A stretch of DNA of 64,000 nt from Geobacillus sp. 46C-IIa (GTDB lineage: Bacteria > Bacillota > Bacilli > Bacillales > Anoxybacillaceae), in the NCBI RefSeq assembly GCF_014679505.1, contig NZ_CP061474.1, positions 3,044,001 through 3,108,000 on the forward strand, given 5' to 3'. A program made the translations under genes and the position numbers. Shown here one piece after another: positions 1 through 8,167 of the stretch. How positions within the stretch are numbered: the stretch's first letter is position 1; each line of letters opens with the position of its first letter. The notes beneath the pieces were generated by a model. That model saw nothing but the letters and a program-made list of their open reading frames with translations. It made no database searches and was not told the DNA's origin.

Positions 1-251
1 TTAGCGCGGTCATCGGGATATAATATTTTCATCCATACATCCGTATCATGATAAAAGGAGGCCGGAGGCAAGCCGTATAGCTGTTCACATGACGAAGAAA
101 TAAACAATACTTTCCTTTGATCCAGCGCCGCCAGCCAGTATACATCATCACGCGGTCCGAACAGCACGTTCATTTTTTCGAGGCTGTCGAGCAGTTCCCG
201 CCATGTGAAGTCTTTGTAGTGTCGAAGATATTCCAAAAACCCGTTGATCAT
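1..251 (-). CDS. PAS-domain protein, 3' end outside the window
   Basis: The gene starts at ATG 249-251 and reads off the left edge, so only about 83 residues are visible (MINGFLEYLRHYKDFTW...). The visible part looks like the beginning of a PAS sensor domain: a short amphipathic lead, then a segment with VYWLAALDQRKVLFISSS, LYGLPPASFY and WMKILYPDDR, the usual PAS strand, helix and 'HPDD' pattern. It lies 6 bp downstream of an anti-sigma antagonist gene and would share its transcript. In such modules the third gene is often a PP2C phosphatase or histidine kinase with a PAS input domain. That output domain is outside the window, so the function is inferred from context only. Confidence 0.6.
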   Translation of the reverse strand, partial: MINGFLEYLRHYKDFTWRELLDSLEKMNVLFGPRDDVYWLAALDQRKVLFISSSCEQLYGLPPASFYHDTDVWMKILYPDDRA

Positions 252-257
252 GAAACG

Positions 258-590
258 TCATTCTCCGCTGAAATAATCGATCGCTTCCTTTTCTGTGGCG
301 AATAATTTAATAAACGAAGAAAATTTGACAATATGGAAAATTTCCGCGAGCGACCCTGTCACTCCGGCAACGACCAGTTCTTTTTGCTGGGCTCTGGCGG
401 CCATCACGCTGTCGGCGATCATGCCGAGCCCGGCGCTGTTGATGTAGTTGACCGCTTCCATGTTAACGATCAACTGGTCAGCCTGTTCGGCTAACAGCCG
501 TTCAAGCGCTTGGCGAAACGATTCCACATTATTTAATGTGATATCTTCTGTCCATGTCAGTGTGCAAATTGCCCCTTGTTTCGTCTCCAT
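258..590 (-). CDS. STAS-domain anti-sigma factor antagonist (RsbV/SpoIIAA type)
   Basis: This is a protein of about 110 residues. The start is set at 590 because GGAGG lies 7 nt before that ATG; an in-frame ATG further upstream has no such site. The STAS hallmark NSAGLG lies near residues 51-56, where SpoIIAA/RsbV have DSSGLG, so Ser52 is the likely phosphorylated residue and Asn replaces the usual Asp. In partner switching the unphosphorylated antagonist binds the anti-sigma kinase and frees the sigma factor or another target; the kinase inactivates it by phosphorylation. The HATPase gene immediately upstream is the expected partner. No sigma factor gene is next to it, so the target is unknown. 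Confidence 0.85.
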   Translation of the reverse strand: METKQGAICTLTWTEDITLNNVESFRQALERLLAEQADQLIVNMEAVNYINSAGLGMIADSVMAARAQQKELVVAGVTGSLAEIFHIVKFSSFIKLFATEKEAIDYFSGE

Positions 591-607
591 CCTGCTTCCT
601 CCAATGG

Positions 608-1012
608 TCACTCATTTTTTTTGCATTTGCACATGCAAAGCAAAACGTTATTTCCCGTTCGCTTCACGTATACATCGTCGACAATATGGGCGATTAGCTG
701 CAGCCCTCTGCCGCGCGGCCCGGTGTTCACGCCGTCGGTTTTGGCGACGGAAAAGCATCCCCCTCGCTGCTTCACAATAATTGTGAACTGGGTTGTGTCC
801 ATTTTCCAAAATATTTTAAACGGTAGTCTTCCTGTTTTTTGACAATATTCATACGCGTTCGTACACGCTTCCTCCGTCGCCAAGCGAAGAAAAAGGCAGT
901 CGCGCGGCAAAAATCCCACTTCGTTTGCCAGCTGCTCGGTAATGTCCATCGCTTTTAAAATGTCTGCCGTTTTCATGATCGTCATCGTTCGGATCATGAT
1001 CACATGCTTCAT
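608..1012 (-). CDS. Anti-sigma factor serine kinase-like HATPase (RsbW/SpoIIAB type)
   Basis: This small GHKL ATPase of about 134 residues has an N-box (EEACTNAYEY) and a glycine-rich lid (TDGVNTGPRGRGLQLI), as in RsbW/SpoIIAB kinases. The start at 1012 is preferred because AGGGG lies 7 nt upstream; ATGs at 1018 and 1042 are poorly placed. The protein should bind ATP, phosphorylate the STAS protein encoded downstream, and hold a sigma factor or effector inactive. A sigma-A-like promoter lies upstream at 1191-1219. The gene order (kinase, antagonist, PAS protein) differs from the classical rsbVW-sigB order, so an alternative output such as a phosphatase-controlled switch is possible. Confidence 0.8.
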   Translation of the reverse strand: MKHVIMIRTMTIMKTADILKAMDITEQLANEVGFLPRDCLFLRLATEEACTNAYEYCQKTGRLPFKIFWKMDTTQFTIIVKQRGGCFSVAKTDGVNTGPRGRGLQLIAHIVDDVYVKRTGNNVLLCMCKCKKNE

Positions 1013-1190
1013 CGGCATTCCCCTATCTTTCTTTGCTTGCACGCGCAGTCAAACGCAACATGGCAGCTTTTTCACTATAACACGCTCGGATGCTGGGAAA
1101 AACGGATTGGAATGCTATCTTTTCTTCCTTATTGTTCCACCCCTACAGGAAAAATAGTGCTTATTAATAGTGCTTATTTACTATATTATC

Positions 1191-1219
1191 ATTATAATAC
1201 AAAATGGATTCCATTCCAA
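1191..1219 (-). promoter_or_regulatory. Sigma-A-type promoter of the partner-switching operon
   Basis: On the minus strand TTGGAA (1214-1219) is followed after 17 nt by a perfect TATAAT (1191-1196). It points toward the HATPase gene that starts at 1012. Transcription would give a leader of about 170 nt with no obvious riboswitch fold. Confidence 0.6.
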
Positions 1220-1324
1220 TTTCCTACACTTTTTGTCCCCAGCGTTCGCTTTCGAATACAACACTTCCTTAGCTCGCATGATAAAAAAGGAACATCATGG
1301 CTCCTATCGTCCGATGATGCTCCC

Positions 1325-2977
1325 CTAATGACGCTGCCGGCGGTGACTTAGCTGATACACAAGGGCAATCAGCTGCGACCGGTCGTTGACACCTATCTTT
1401 TGAAAAATATTCGTGATGTGATTTTTCACTGTATGGACACTGATGAACAGTCGTTCTGAAATTTCGCGGTTGCTGCAGCCTTGGACAAGCAGTTCAAGCA
1501 CATCCATTTCCCGAGCCGTCAGTTGTTCAGACAACATTTGAACATTGACCGCCTGTCCGCTCCCGCCTTGAGCGGCGCCCTTCATCATCATCGCTCCGAC
1601 GGACACTAGCGCTGTCATATACACTTCAGCTTCTTTCGCTTCGTCCGTTTCCTTTAAATGGACCGCAAGAACGCCATAATGACCGTCGCGGACAAAAAAC
1701 GGCACCTCCATTACTGTTTTGTCTCCTACTTGGCGCAAAGCCGGGACTTGGTTTTTCGCCGCCTGTTCAATGCCGCAGCCATAACGGCGGAGCACATCAT
1801 CCCGGTAACAAGACGCCATTTCATTGGAAATCGCCCCCTCATGAACGATGACTGTCTTGCCGCCGCACAATATCGCGCAAACGAAATCGCCATAAGCAAG
1901 CTCGATCGCGAACTCGGCCATCATGCGGACGATTTCTTCCTCCTGTTGTACAACGCGCATCGCTCGGCCGATTTCGATTAACATTGATAAGCGCATGAAA
2001 TGGCGGTCCATTTTTGCATCAGCGGCCGCACATCTTGCAAGCAAATGCCCGTATTGAACGAGTGCGGCGCCAAGCGGCTGCATTGCCGCCGGCAGCGAAG
2101 AGGCAGTCTCGCTGCCAACAACGACCCACCCTTCCGCTTTTCGCCCATATACCGCCGGATATACGATCATCGCCTTCGGACGGATGCCATGACGGACAAA
2201 AAACGAAAAGCGCGGATCTAACGCCGCATCTTGAAAATAAGCAGGATAGAGCGGTGGTTCGGGGAAAGAGAGCGGCGGAAACAATTCATCAACCATCTTG
2301 CCATATAGCTGCCCGGCTTTCCCGCCGCTCGTTGCCGCCACCACCCATCCTTGCTGGCGCTTTTCAATATACAACGCCATATCAAGGCGCTCGTTCATCT
2401 TGCGCAGCTGATGAAGTAGCTTGTCCGCGCCATTTAGGGCAGCGCGATCGGTTACCGCCGTTTTCAGCAGCTGTCCGTATTCATTGTACCTCTGTTTGCG
2501 GCGCTCGCCGCCAATCAGTTCTCCACAAATAGCCGCCATCTTTTCGATCTCGTTCAGCTTTGCTTCGATCGCCCGAGCCGGCAGCGCGTCTGCCTGTTCG
2601 ATGGCGGCCGTCCACTCCCGGGCATCGGAAACTGGCTGTTCGCAAATGAGCCATTTCGTTTCTTCTTCTACAAACACACCAGCCCAAATCCAATATTCTG
2701 CCCTCCCGTCGACAAACACAGGAGCCATGATGCTTTTCATCCCTAAATGCCCGGCTGGTACAACAGCCGGCCGACGCCACCCATCAACTGCCAACTCCTC
2801 GGGGCAAAAAAGTGATGAGGCCCCCTTTTTCGCAGCAAATAAAACGAGCTCCGCCAGCTCGGTCATATTCGATACTTTCGTTACTGGATTGCCGCTGCTA
2901 TCCACAATCATGATGCTTAACTCCGTTAATGACGCATACGCATCTTGGACATATTGCAACAAATCATTGATCGCCAA
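1325..2977 (-). CDS. LuxR-family regulator with N-terminal PocR-like and GAF-like sensor regions
   Basis: The protein has 550 residues. The last 65 or so (LTAREMDVLELLVQGCSNREISERLFIS and following) form a clear LuxR/NarL helix-turn-helix ending in VHTVKNHITNIFQKIGV. The N-terminus (LQYVQDAYASLTELSIMIVD..., residues 5-110) resembles the PocR sensory domain, with a Cys in LFCPEEL. The middle (about 170-460) looks like one or two GAF-like modules. The start is probably TTG at 2977 with GAGGG just upstream. It is monocistronic and lies behind the partner-switching operon on the same strand, so it may control that operon or respond to the same signal. The ligand is unknown. Confidence is high for the HTH and lower for the sensor domain names. 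Confidence 0.75.
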   Translation of the reverse strand: MAINDLLQYVQDAYASLTELSIMIVDSSGNPVTKVSNMTELAELVLFAAKKGASSLFCPEELAVDGWRRPAVVPAGHLGMKSIMAPVFVDGRAEYWIWAGVFVEEETKWLICEQPVSDAREWTAAIEQADALPARAIEAKLNEIEKMAAICGELIGGERRKQRYNEYGQLLKTAVTDRAALNGADKLLHQLRKMNERLDMALYIEKRQQGWVVAATSGGKAGQLYGKMVDELFPPLSFPEPPLYPAYFQDAALDPRFSFFVRHGIRPKAMIVYPAVYGRKAEGWVVVGSETASSLPAAMQPLGAALVQYGHLLARCAAADAKMDRHFMRLSMLIEIGRAMRVVQQEEEIVRMMAEFAIELAYGDFVCAILCGGKTVIVHEGAISNEMASCYRDDVLRRYGCGIEQAAKNQVPALRQVGDKTVMEVPFFVRDGHYGVLAVHLKETDEAKEAEVYMTALVSVGAMMMKGAAQGGSGQAVNVQMLSEQLTAREMDVLELLVQGCSNREISERLFISVHTVKNHITNIFQKIGVNDRSQLIALVYQLSHRRQRH

Positions 2978-3185
2978 TTCGCCCTCAACTCTCCTAAATC
3001 ATGTTTTTTATCCTTATCTATTATGGACAAACGAACTGCAAGAAATCAAGTTTCCGCCTCGGGCGAAAGCAAAAACAATCCGGCGCGGCGCCCGCATGAA
3101 ACAGGCGGCCGACGCCGGAGAAAATCAGTGTCGTATAGGCTGGTGAACAAGCGGACGGCATGAGCCCCACCTGCTAGAAACAAAG

Positions 3186-4595
3186 TTACCAATTGACATG
3201 CAGCTCAAGCGCACGCAAACCATCAGCCAGCTGCCGTTTCATCTCCGCCAACGCTTCTTCTGTCTTCGCCTCAGCGCGCAAGACAAGAATCGGTTGCGTG
3301 TTCGAAGCCCGCACCAATCCCCAGCCTTCATCGAATTGAATGCGGGCGCCATCGACATCGATGATTGGATAACGTCCGGCAAATCGGTTTTTCACGGCAG
3401 CGATGGCCAAAGATTTTTTCTCCTCTGGGCAAGCAACACGGGTTTCCGGTGTCGCCACATAGTGCGGCACATCGGCAAACCATTCAGAGAGCGGACGCTC
3501 GTCGTGCGATAAGAGACGAAGCAGCCGCCCCGCAGCGTACAAGGCGTCATCGTAACCATAAAATTCGTCATTGAAGAAGAGATGGCCAGACATCTCACCG
3601 GCAAACGGAATGGACGGGCGGCGCCGCAACGTCGCTTTTACGTGCGAATGGCCGGTGCGATGGAAAAATGGTTTTCCGCCAAGACGCTTAATTTCTTCCA
3701 CGAGCGCTTGCGAACATTTTACCTCAACCGGCGCCCTAGCTCCCGGATGGCGCTTAAGAATGTCGCGCCAGAACAATATCATCAGCTGGTCGCCCCAGCG
3801 GATTGTGCCCGTTTCATCCACAACCCCGATCCGGTCGCCGTCACCGTCAAATGCGATGCCTACATCCGCCTGCTCCTTGCGCACCGTTTTGATCAAATCG
3901 GCTAAGTTTTCCGGCACGACCGGGTCAGGATGATGGTTCGGGAACGTCGGGTCGGATTCGCAATAGAGCGGAATGACATCACAGCCCCACTCTTTTAGCA
4001 CTTTTGGCGCAATGATCGACGGGGTGCCGTTGCCGCAGTCGACGACGACTTTCAGCTTGCGCGGCCCGAGCTGGATTTTCTCCTTCAACATCTTGATATA
4101 TGCCCGGGCAAAGTCAAGCGTTTCCTCGCGCCCACGCGCCGTTTCCGGGGGCGCCTGTTTTTGGCTCAGCCGCTCCATCGCCCGCCGCAACGCTTGAATG
4201 CGTTCACCATAAATCGTTGTTTTCCCCATAGCGATTTTAAATCCATTCTCGTCGCCCGGGTTGTGGCTTGCCGTGACGATCATGCCGCATGCAATGTCTG
4301 TGTTGTATAAGCTGTAGTAAAACATCGGTGTCGTCGAAAGCCCGATATCAATGACATCGCAGCCGCCATCGAGCAACCCGCTTTTCAGCGCCCGATGCAG
4401 CGCCGGCGACGACAGGCGATTGTCATGGGCGACGACCGCCTTCCGTTCGCCTTCATTTTGCATCATTTCGGCAAAGGCCCGTCCGAGCCAATAAGCAAAC
4501 GACTCATCGAGCTCCTCACCGGCACGCCCGCGAATGTCATACTCTTTAAATACGTGTGCCGGCCATGCGAACGGTTTCGTGATCGATGTCTTCAT
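3186..4595 (-). CDS. Phosphomannomutase/phosphoglucomutase
   Basis: The protein has 469 residues and belongs to the alpha-D-phosphohexomutase superfamily. The catalytic serine loop TASHNP is near residue 110, the metal loop DGDGDR near 250, the sugar-specificity loop GEMSGH near 330, and the phosphate-binding RASNT near 430. It interconverts hexose 6-phosphate and 1-phosphate in the cytosol. Because it ends an operon with a GDP-mannose-type pyrophosphorylase and a glycosyltransferase, mannose 6-P to mannose 1-P is the likely reaction. The start is ATG 4595 with GGAGG about 9 nt upstream, and it overlaps the end of the preceding gene by 50 bp. Phosphoglucomutase activity cannot be excluded. 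Confidence 0.88.
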   Translation of the reverse strand: MKTSITKPFAWPAHVFKEYDIRGRAGEELDESFAYWLGRAFAEMMQNEGERKAVVAHDNRLSSPALHRALKSGLLDGGCDVIDIGLSTTPMFYYSLYNTDIACGMIVTASHNPGDENGFKIAMGKTTIYGERIQALRRAMERLSQKQAPPETARGREETLDFARAYIKMLKEKIQLGPRKLKVVVDCGNGTPSIIAPKVLKEWGCDVIPLYCESDPTFPNHHPDPVVPENLADLIKTVRKEQADVGIAFDGDGDRIGVVDETGTIRWGDQLMILFWRDILKRHPGARAPVEVKCSQALVEEIKRLGGKPFFHRTGHSHVKATLRRRPSIPFAGEMSGHLFFNDEFYGYDDALYAAGRLLRLLSHDERPLSEWFADVPHYVATPETRVACPEEKKSLAIAAVKNRFAGRYPIIDVDGARIQFDEGWGLVRASNTQPILVLRAEAKTEEALAEMKRQLADGLRALELHVNW

Positions 4596-5661
4596 CGAAA
4601 ACCACCTCCACCGAAATCGATTGAGCGATCGCTGCTGTCAACAAGTATGATAGTGTTGATTCCGCCCCCCGATTCGGGTTCGGGCCGTTCGGACCAAGCC
4701 CATCGCAACAGCTGCCGTCGCTTCGGTCGGCTAGCGGAACGTTGCCATCGTTTTTTCCGTAAAACCAAGCGAGACAGCGACGGACAACATCTCGGTACCG
4801 CCCGCCTCCCGTCGCCCAATACGCTTCGCGCGCCGCCAAGGCGAGCTTCATCACGTCAAGCGGCTGCTGATCCCAATCGGCACGGTAGCGGCGGCTGCAC
4901 CAACCGCGGTTGCCGATCGGGCGGATCGTCCCCTCGGCTCCACTCATCATCTCTATTAAAAAGGAAAGACTTTCTTCCGCTACCTCCCTCACCTCTTGCC
5001 TTGGCGCACGCCGGTACGCCGTCCAAAGCGCCCACGGCAGCACGCCGTTCCCATAAGTCAGCTCCGGCTCGTACCAACGCCAGCCGTCGTCCGCATGCGT
5101 CCAATACGCCGCAAGCAACCGCCGCTCAAAGCGCCCGGCCAGCGTCGCTAATTCCTCCTGATCGACACCAGGTGGGCTTGCCTTCTCAAGCAAGGCGCCG
5201 CAAGCTGCCAAGCCCCAAGCGATGCCGCGCAGAGAGCGAAGCTCCCACGCCGCCGGCATCCCCCGGCGCAGCACATCCGCGGCCGCCTCGCGCCGCGCCG
5301 GATCATTCAGCTGGATGTACGCTGTCGCCGCCGCCCAAAACGACCGCCCGAAGCAGTCTTCTGACGGCGTTTCCGCCTCTTTCGTCCGGTCGAAGAAAAA
5401 ATTGTTATGGAATGTTCCATCATCGTTTTGTGCCCAAAGCAAAAATGCCAAATACCGATCAAGCAAGCGGTACAGCCGTTCCGCCATCCGTTGATCCTTA
5501 AGCAGGGCAAGCCACTCTAGGCACGCCCATATGGCACGGGCGTTGTCATCAGTCGAATAGCCTTCGCGCCGGCGCGGAATGCGGCCGAGGCCATGCTCGA
5601 GCAGCCCGGTGTCGTCAGTCATGCGCTCGAGATGGTCGAACTTAATGACTGACGAAGTCAA
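4546..5661 (-). CDS. (alpha/alpha)6-barrel glycosidase-like protein of a glycosyl-transfer operon
   Basis: The protein has 371 residues, with no signal peptide or membrane segment. Helical repeats and motifs such as GYSTDDNARAIWACLEWL (near 35), NDDGTFHNNF, RGIAWGLAACG and NRGAESTLSYLLT (near 335) are like those in proteins found fused or adjacent to group-1 glycosyltransferases and thought to have a six-hairpin glycosidase fold. It overlaps its neighbours on both sides (20 bp upstream, 50 bp downstream), so translation is coupled and it probably acts with the GT4 enzyme, for example in trimming or phosphorolysis of the glycan made. No catalytic residue can be assigned with confidence; the substrate is unknown. 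Confidence 0.55.
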   Translation of the reverse strand: MTSSVIKFDHLERMTDDTGLLEHGLGRIPRRREGYSTDDNARAIWACLEWLALLKDQRMAERLYRLLDRYLAFLLWAQNDDGTFHNNFFFDRTKEAETPSEDCFGRSFWAAATAYIQLNDPARREAAADVLRRGMPAAWELRSLRGIAWGLAACGALLEKASPPGVDQEELATLAGRFERRLLAAYWTHADDGWRWYEPELTYGNGVLPWALWTAYRRAPRQEVREVAEESLSFLIEMMSGAEGTIRPIGNRGWCSRRYRADWDQQPLDVMKLALAAREAYWATGGGRYRDVVRRCLAWFYGKNDGNVPLADRSDGSCCDGLGPNGPNPNRGAESTLSYLLTAAIAQSISVEVVFDEDIDHETVRMAGTRI

Positions 5662-6832
5662 CCGCCTTCACCTCCCTGCTGTGAGCGGCAGCGCATACGC
5701 GCGCAAATAAGGCGACATGGTGTTCGCCGACGCGCGGCCAATGCGTGTTTGCCCCAATTTGGCGCACGATCCCCTCCCAGCGCTCCAACTCCGCCTCGTC
5801 GGCCAACAGCTGCGCGAGCCGTTCCTCCCAGATGGCCGTGTTGCCATAGGGCAACAACAGCTCTTCGCAACCTTGCAATAAATCACGCGCATGCTCGTAC
5901 GGCGTTGAGACAACCGGACGCCCGACACCGACCGCATAGGCGAGCGTGCCGCTCGTGATTTGTTGCATGCCAGGGTACGGGGTGACATACAAATCGCACG
6001 CCGTCAAATAATCGATCAGCTCTTCCTCAGTGAAATACCGATCTTCCATGCGGACATGACCATCGAGTCCGAGCCGGCGAATCAACGCTTTCAGCTCCTC
6101 ACGGTACGCCTCGCCTTCCCGTTTCTTCACTTCCGGGTGCGTTTGTCCAGCGATGACATACAGCGTTTCCGGCACCTTGCGGACGACGCCCGGCAGTGCG
6201 GCGAGCACGGATTCAATGCCTTTGCCGCGGCTGAGCAGGCCGAACGTAAACATCACTTTCCGGCCGTGAAACCCGAGGCGGGAGCGCAGCGATTCGCGTT
6301 CCTCGCCTCTTGGGCCTGGGGCGCCGTGCGGAATGTAGACGATTTTTTCCTCCGGAAGGCCGAACGCCTTTACTAAGTACTTGATAGCTTGACGGTTCAT
6401 GACGATAATCGCATCGCTTGCCGCGGCGATCTTCTCCTGAATCGGGCGATACGGCGGCTTAGGATCGGCAAACACTGTATGAAACGTCGTCACGAGCGGT
6501 TTTTGGAGCGCCGCGATGAAATCGAGAATGTATTCGCCAGCCTCGCCGCCAAAAATGCCAAATTCGTGCTGCAGGACGACGACATCAATCTCACTTTCAT
6601 TCACTCGCCTGGCCATCTTCGTATAAGCGGCGCGGTTTTGCGTCGGAAGCGGCCAATACGCGTCGTTGCCGCGATAGGCGTCATCGCCATCGCTTTCGTT
6701 ATAAATGACAATCACCCGGTCGCCCGCTGACAGTCCGCGGACGCTGTCGATGCTTTGACGAAGATGTTCGGTAAACGTGGCTAATCCGCACTTGCGCGGC
6801 GGATATGTACTGACGTACGCAATTCGGGTCAT
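5642..6832 (-). CDS. Glycosyltransferase family 4 (group 1)
   Basis: The protein has 396 residues and a GT-B fold layout. The N-terminal acceptor domain starts MTRIAYVSTYPPRKCGLATF; the linker and donor domain contain FTFGLLSRGKGIESVLAALP (about 190-210). Donor-site features include YVTPYPGMQQITSGTLAYAVGVGRPVVSTPYEHA (about 290-325), where group-1 enzymes carry the EX7E motif. There the first acid is replaced (GMQQ) and the usual second Glu is missing, which is common in some subfamilies. It is cytosolic. Its gene overlaps the upstream NDP-sugar pyrophosphorylase gene by ATGA, so it probably uses the GDP-mannose (or similar) made by that enzyme. The acceptor is unknown. Confidence 0.82.
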   Translation of the reverse strand: MTRIAYVSTYPPRKCGLATFTEHLRQSIDSVRGLSAGDRVIVIYNESDGDDAYRGNDAYWPLPTQNRAAYTKMARRVNESEIDVVVLQHEFGIFGGEAGEYILDFIAALQKPLVTTFHTVFADPKPPYRPIQEKIAAASDAIIVMNRQAIKYLVKAFGLPEEKIVYIPHGAPGPRGEERESLRSRLGFHGRKVMFTFGLLSRGKGIESVLAALPGVVRKVPETLYVIAGQTHPEVKKREGEAYREELKALIRRLGLDGHVRMEDRYFTEEELIDYLTACDLYVTPYPGMQQITSGTLAYAVGVGRPVVSTPYEHARDLLQGCEELLLPYGNTAIWEERLAQLLADEAELERWEGIVRQIGANTHWPRVGEHHVALFARVCAAAHSREVKAVDFVSH

Positions 6833-7872
6833 GCTTGCACCGCCTCCTTAAACTGATTAATAATTGAACCTTCGAACACTTCTCCAGCCGGTGTCACCGT
6901 CCGATAGCCGAAAATGCTGTTTTGCAGACGGCTGCGGTCACGAATAAGGGAGCGATCCCAGACAATCGTATGCGCGCAATGAACGCGAGCGCCGATTTGA
7001 CAATGGTCACCGATGACGGCATACGGACCGACGACCGCTTGATGGCCGATTTTTACATTATTGCCAATTAACACAGGAGGTACAAACAGTACACCCGAAC
7101 TAATCTTGACATTTTCTCCAACAAACACGCCCGGCTGAATCTCGCGCCCTTTGATCGGCAACGGAAACTCCCGGTTCAAGGCATCCCAATGCACTTGGCG
7201 GTAACGGGCCGGCGTTCCCATATCGCGCCAATATCCACTGCTGACAATGCCGTAAACGCCGGTGTTTTCTTCGATCAAGCGCGGGAACGTTTCGCGTTCG
7301 ATCGACACCTCCTGCTCAGCCGGAATGTAGCGCATCACGTCCGGCTCCAAAATATACATGCCGGCATTGATCCGGTTGGATGGCGCTTCCTCACGGCGCG
7401 GCTTCTCGATAAAGCGCAAAATTTGTCCGCGGTCGTTTTGTTCAACTACTCCATAGGAGGACGGATCGTCGACTTCCGTTAAGACAATCGTCGCGATGCC
7501 GCCGTGTTGCCGGTGAAAATCAAGCAGAGGAACCAATTGCGGCAAATGCACGATATCAGCGTTAAACACGAGGAATCGTTCGTCAAGCCAACGTTCGGCA
7601 TTTTTAATCGCCCCGGCCGTTCCGAGCGGGAACGGTTCAAGCGCGTATGTAATTTTGACGTTCAAACCCTTCCCGTCGCCGAAATAACGGCGGATCACTT
7701 CTGAACAATGGTGAGCGGCGATGACAAATTCATTGACTCCTTGATCGCGAAGATGGAGAATGAGGTGCTCAAGCCATGGCCGATTCGCAATCGGGGCCAT
7801 CGGTTTGGGGATGTTTTCGGTCAATGGGCGAAGACGCGTACCTAATCCTCCTGCCAGCAACAATGCTTTCAT
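6829..7872 (-). CDS. NDP-sugar pyrophosphorylase, probably mannose-1-phosphate guanylyltransferase
   Basis: The protein has 347 residues. The nucleotidyltransferase signature LAGGLGTRLRPLTENIPKPM is at residues 6-25, with metal-binding NAD(I) near 108 and the sugar-binding EKP near 165. The last 110 residues form a left-handed beta-helix with hexapeptide repeats (VFVGENVKI, VLIGNNVKIG, AVIGDHCQIG). It makes a nucleoside diphosphate sugar from a sugar 1-phosphate. The beta-helix type and the phosphomannomutase in the same operon favour GTP plus mannose 1-P. It is the first gene of the operon, with GGAGGG 9 nt before the ATG. A glucose-1-P thymidylyl- or uridylyltransferase role is the main alternative. 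Confidence 0.82.
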   Translation of the reverse strand: MKALLLAGGLGTRLRPLTENIPKPMAPIANRPWLEHLILHLRDQGVNEFVIAAHHCSEVIRRYFGDGKGLNVKITYALEPFPLGTAGAIKNAERWLDERFLVFNADIVHLPQLVPLLDFHRQHGGIATIVLTEVDDPSSYGVVEQNDRGQILRFIEKPRREEAPSNRINAGMYILEPDVMRYIPAEQEVSIERETFPRLIEENTGVYGIVSSGYWRDMGTPARYRQVHWDALNREFPLPIKGREIQPGVFVGENVKISSGVLFVPPVLIGNNVKIGHQAVVGPYAVIGDHCQIGARVHCAHTIVWDRSLIRDRSRLQNSIFGYRTVTPAGEVFEGSIINQFKEAVQA

Positions 7873-8167
7873 TTCGTCATCCCTCCATACGATTTTTTTC
7901 GCAAAAAACAGACAATCATCTTGATGGATGAACGAGAAAATGAAAGTGGTTCATAGATTGCTAGCACTCATCTAAGTCGGTTGCTAATAATAATATACAT
8001 AATATTCCTTCTCTTACGCAAGCAAAATGATTGTCAGATGGTGTCGATGAATAATTATTCATTGTTTACAAGTTTGGAAGCTTGGATTCCCTCCCTCACC
8101 CTTTCTTTGCGGTATAATGAATACCGTTAATGCTATATATATATGTGAGGGAGGAGGAGAATACGCC
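7873..8167. promoter_or_regulatory. Divergent intergenic region between the glycan operon and the oxidoreductase gene
   Basis: This gap of 295 bp lies between two divergent genes. On the plus strand a TATAAT stands at 8113-8118, about 50 nt before the oxidoreductase ATG, without a good -35. On the minus strand AT-rich TATTAT/TATATT sequences at about 7990-8005 follow a TTGCTT-like hexamer near 8025. Both promoters are tentative. No riboswitch fold was recognised. Confidence 0.3.

Noticed and set aside
4395..5501. 368-residue plus-strand frame across the phosphomannomutase and glycosidase-like genes
   Set aside because: It is low-complexity (Arg, Pro, Ser) and antisense to conserved enzymes.
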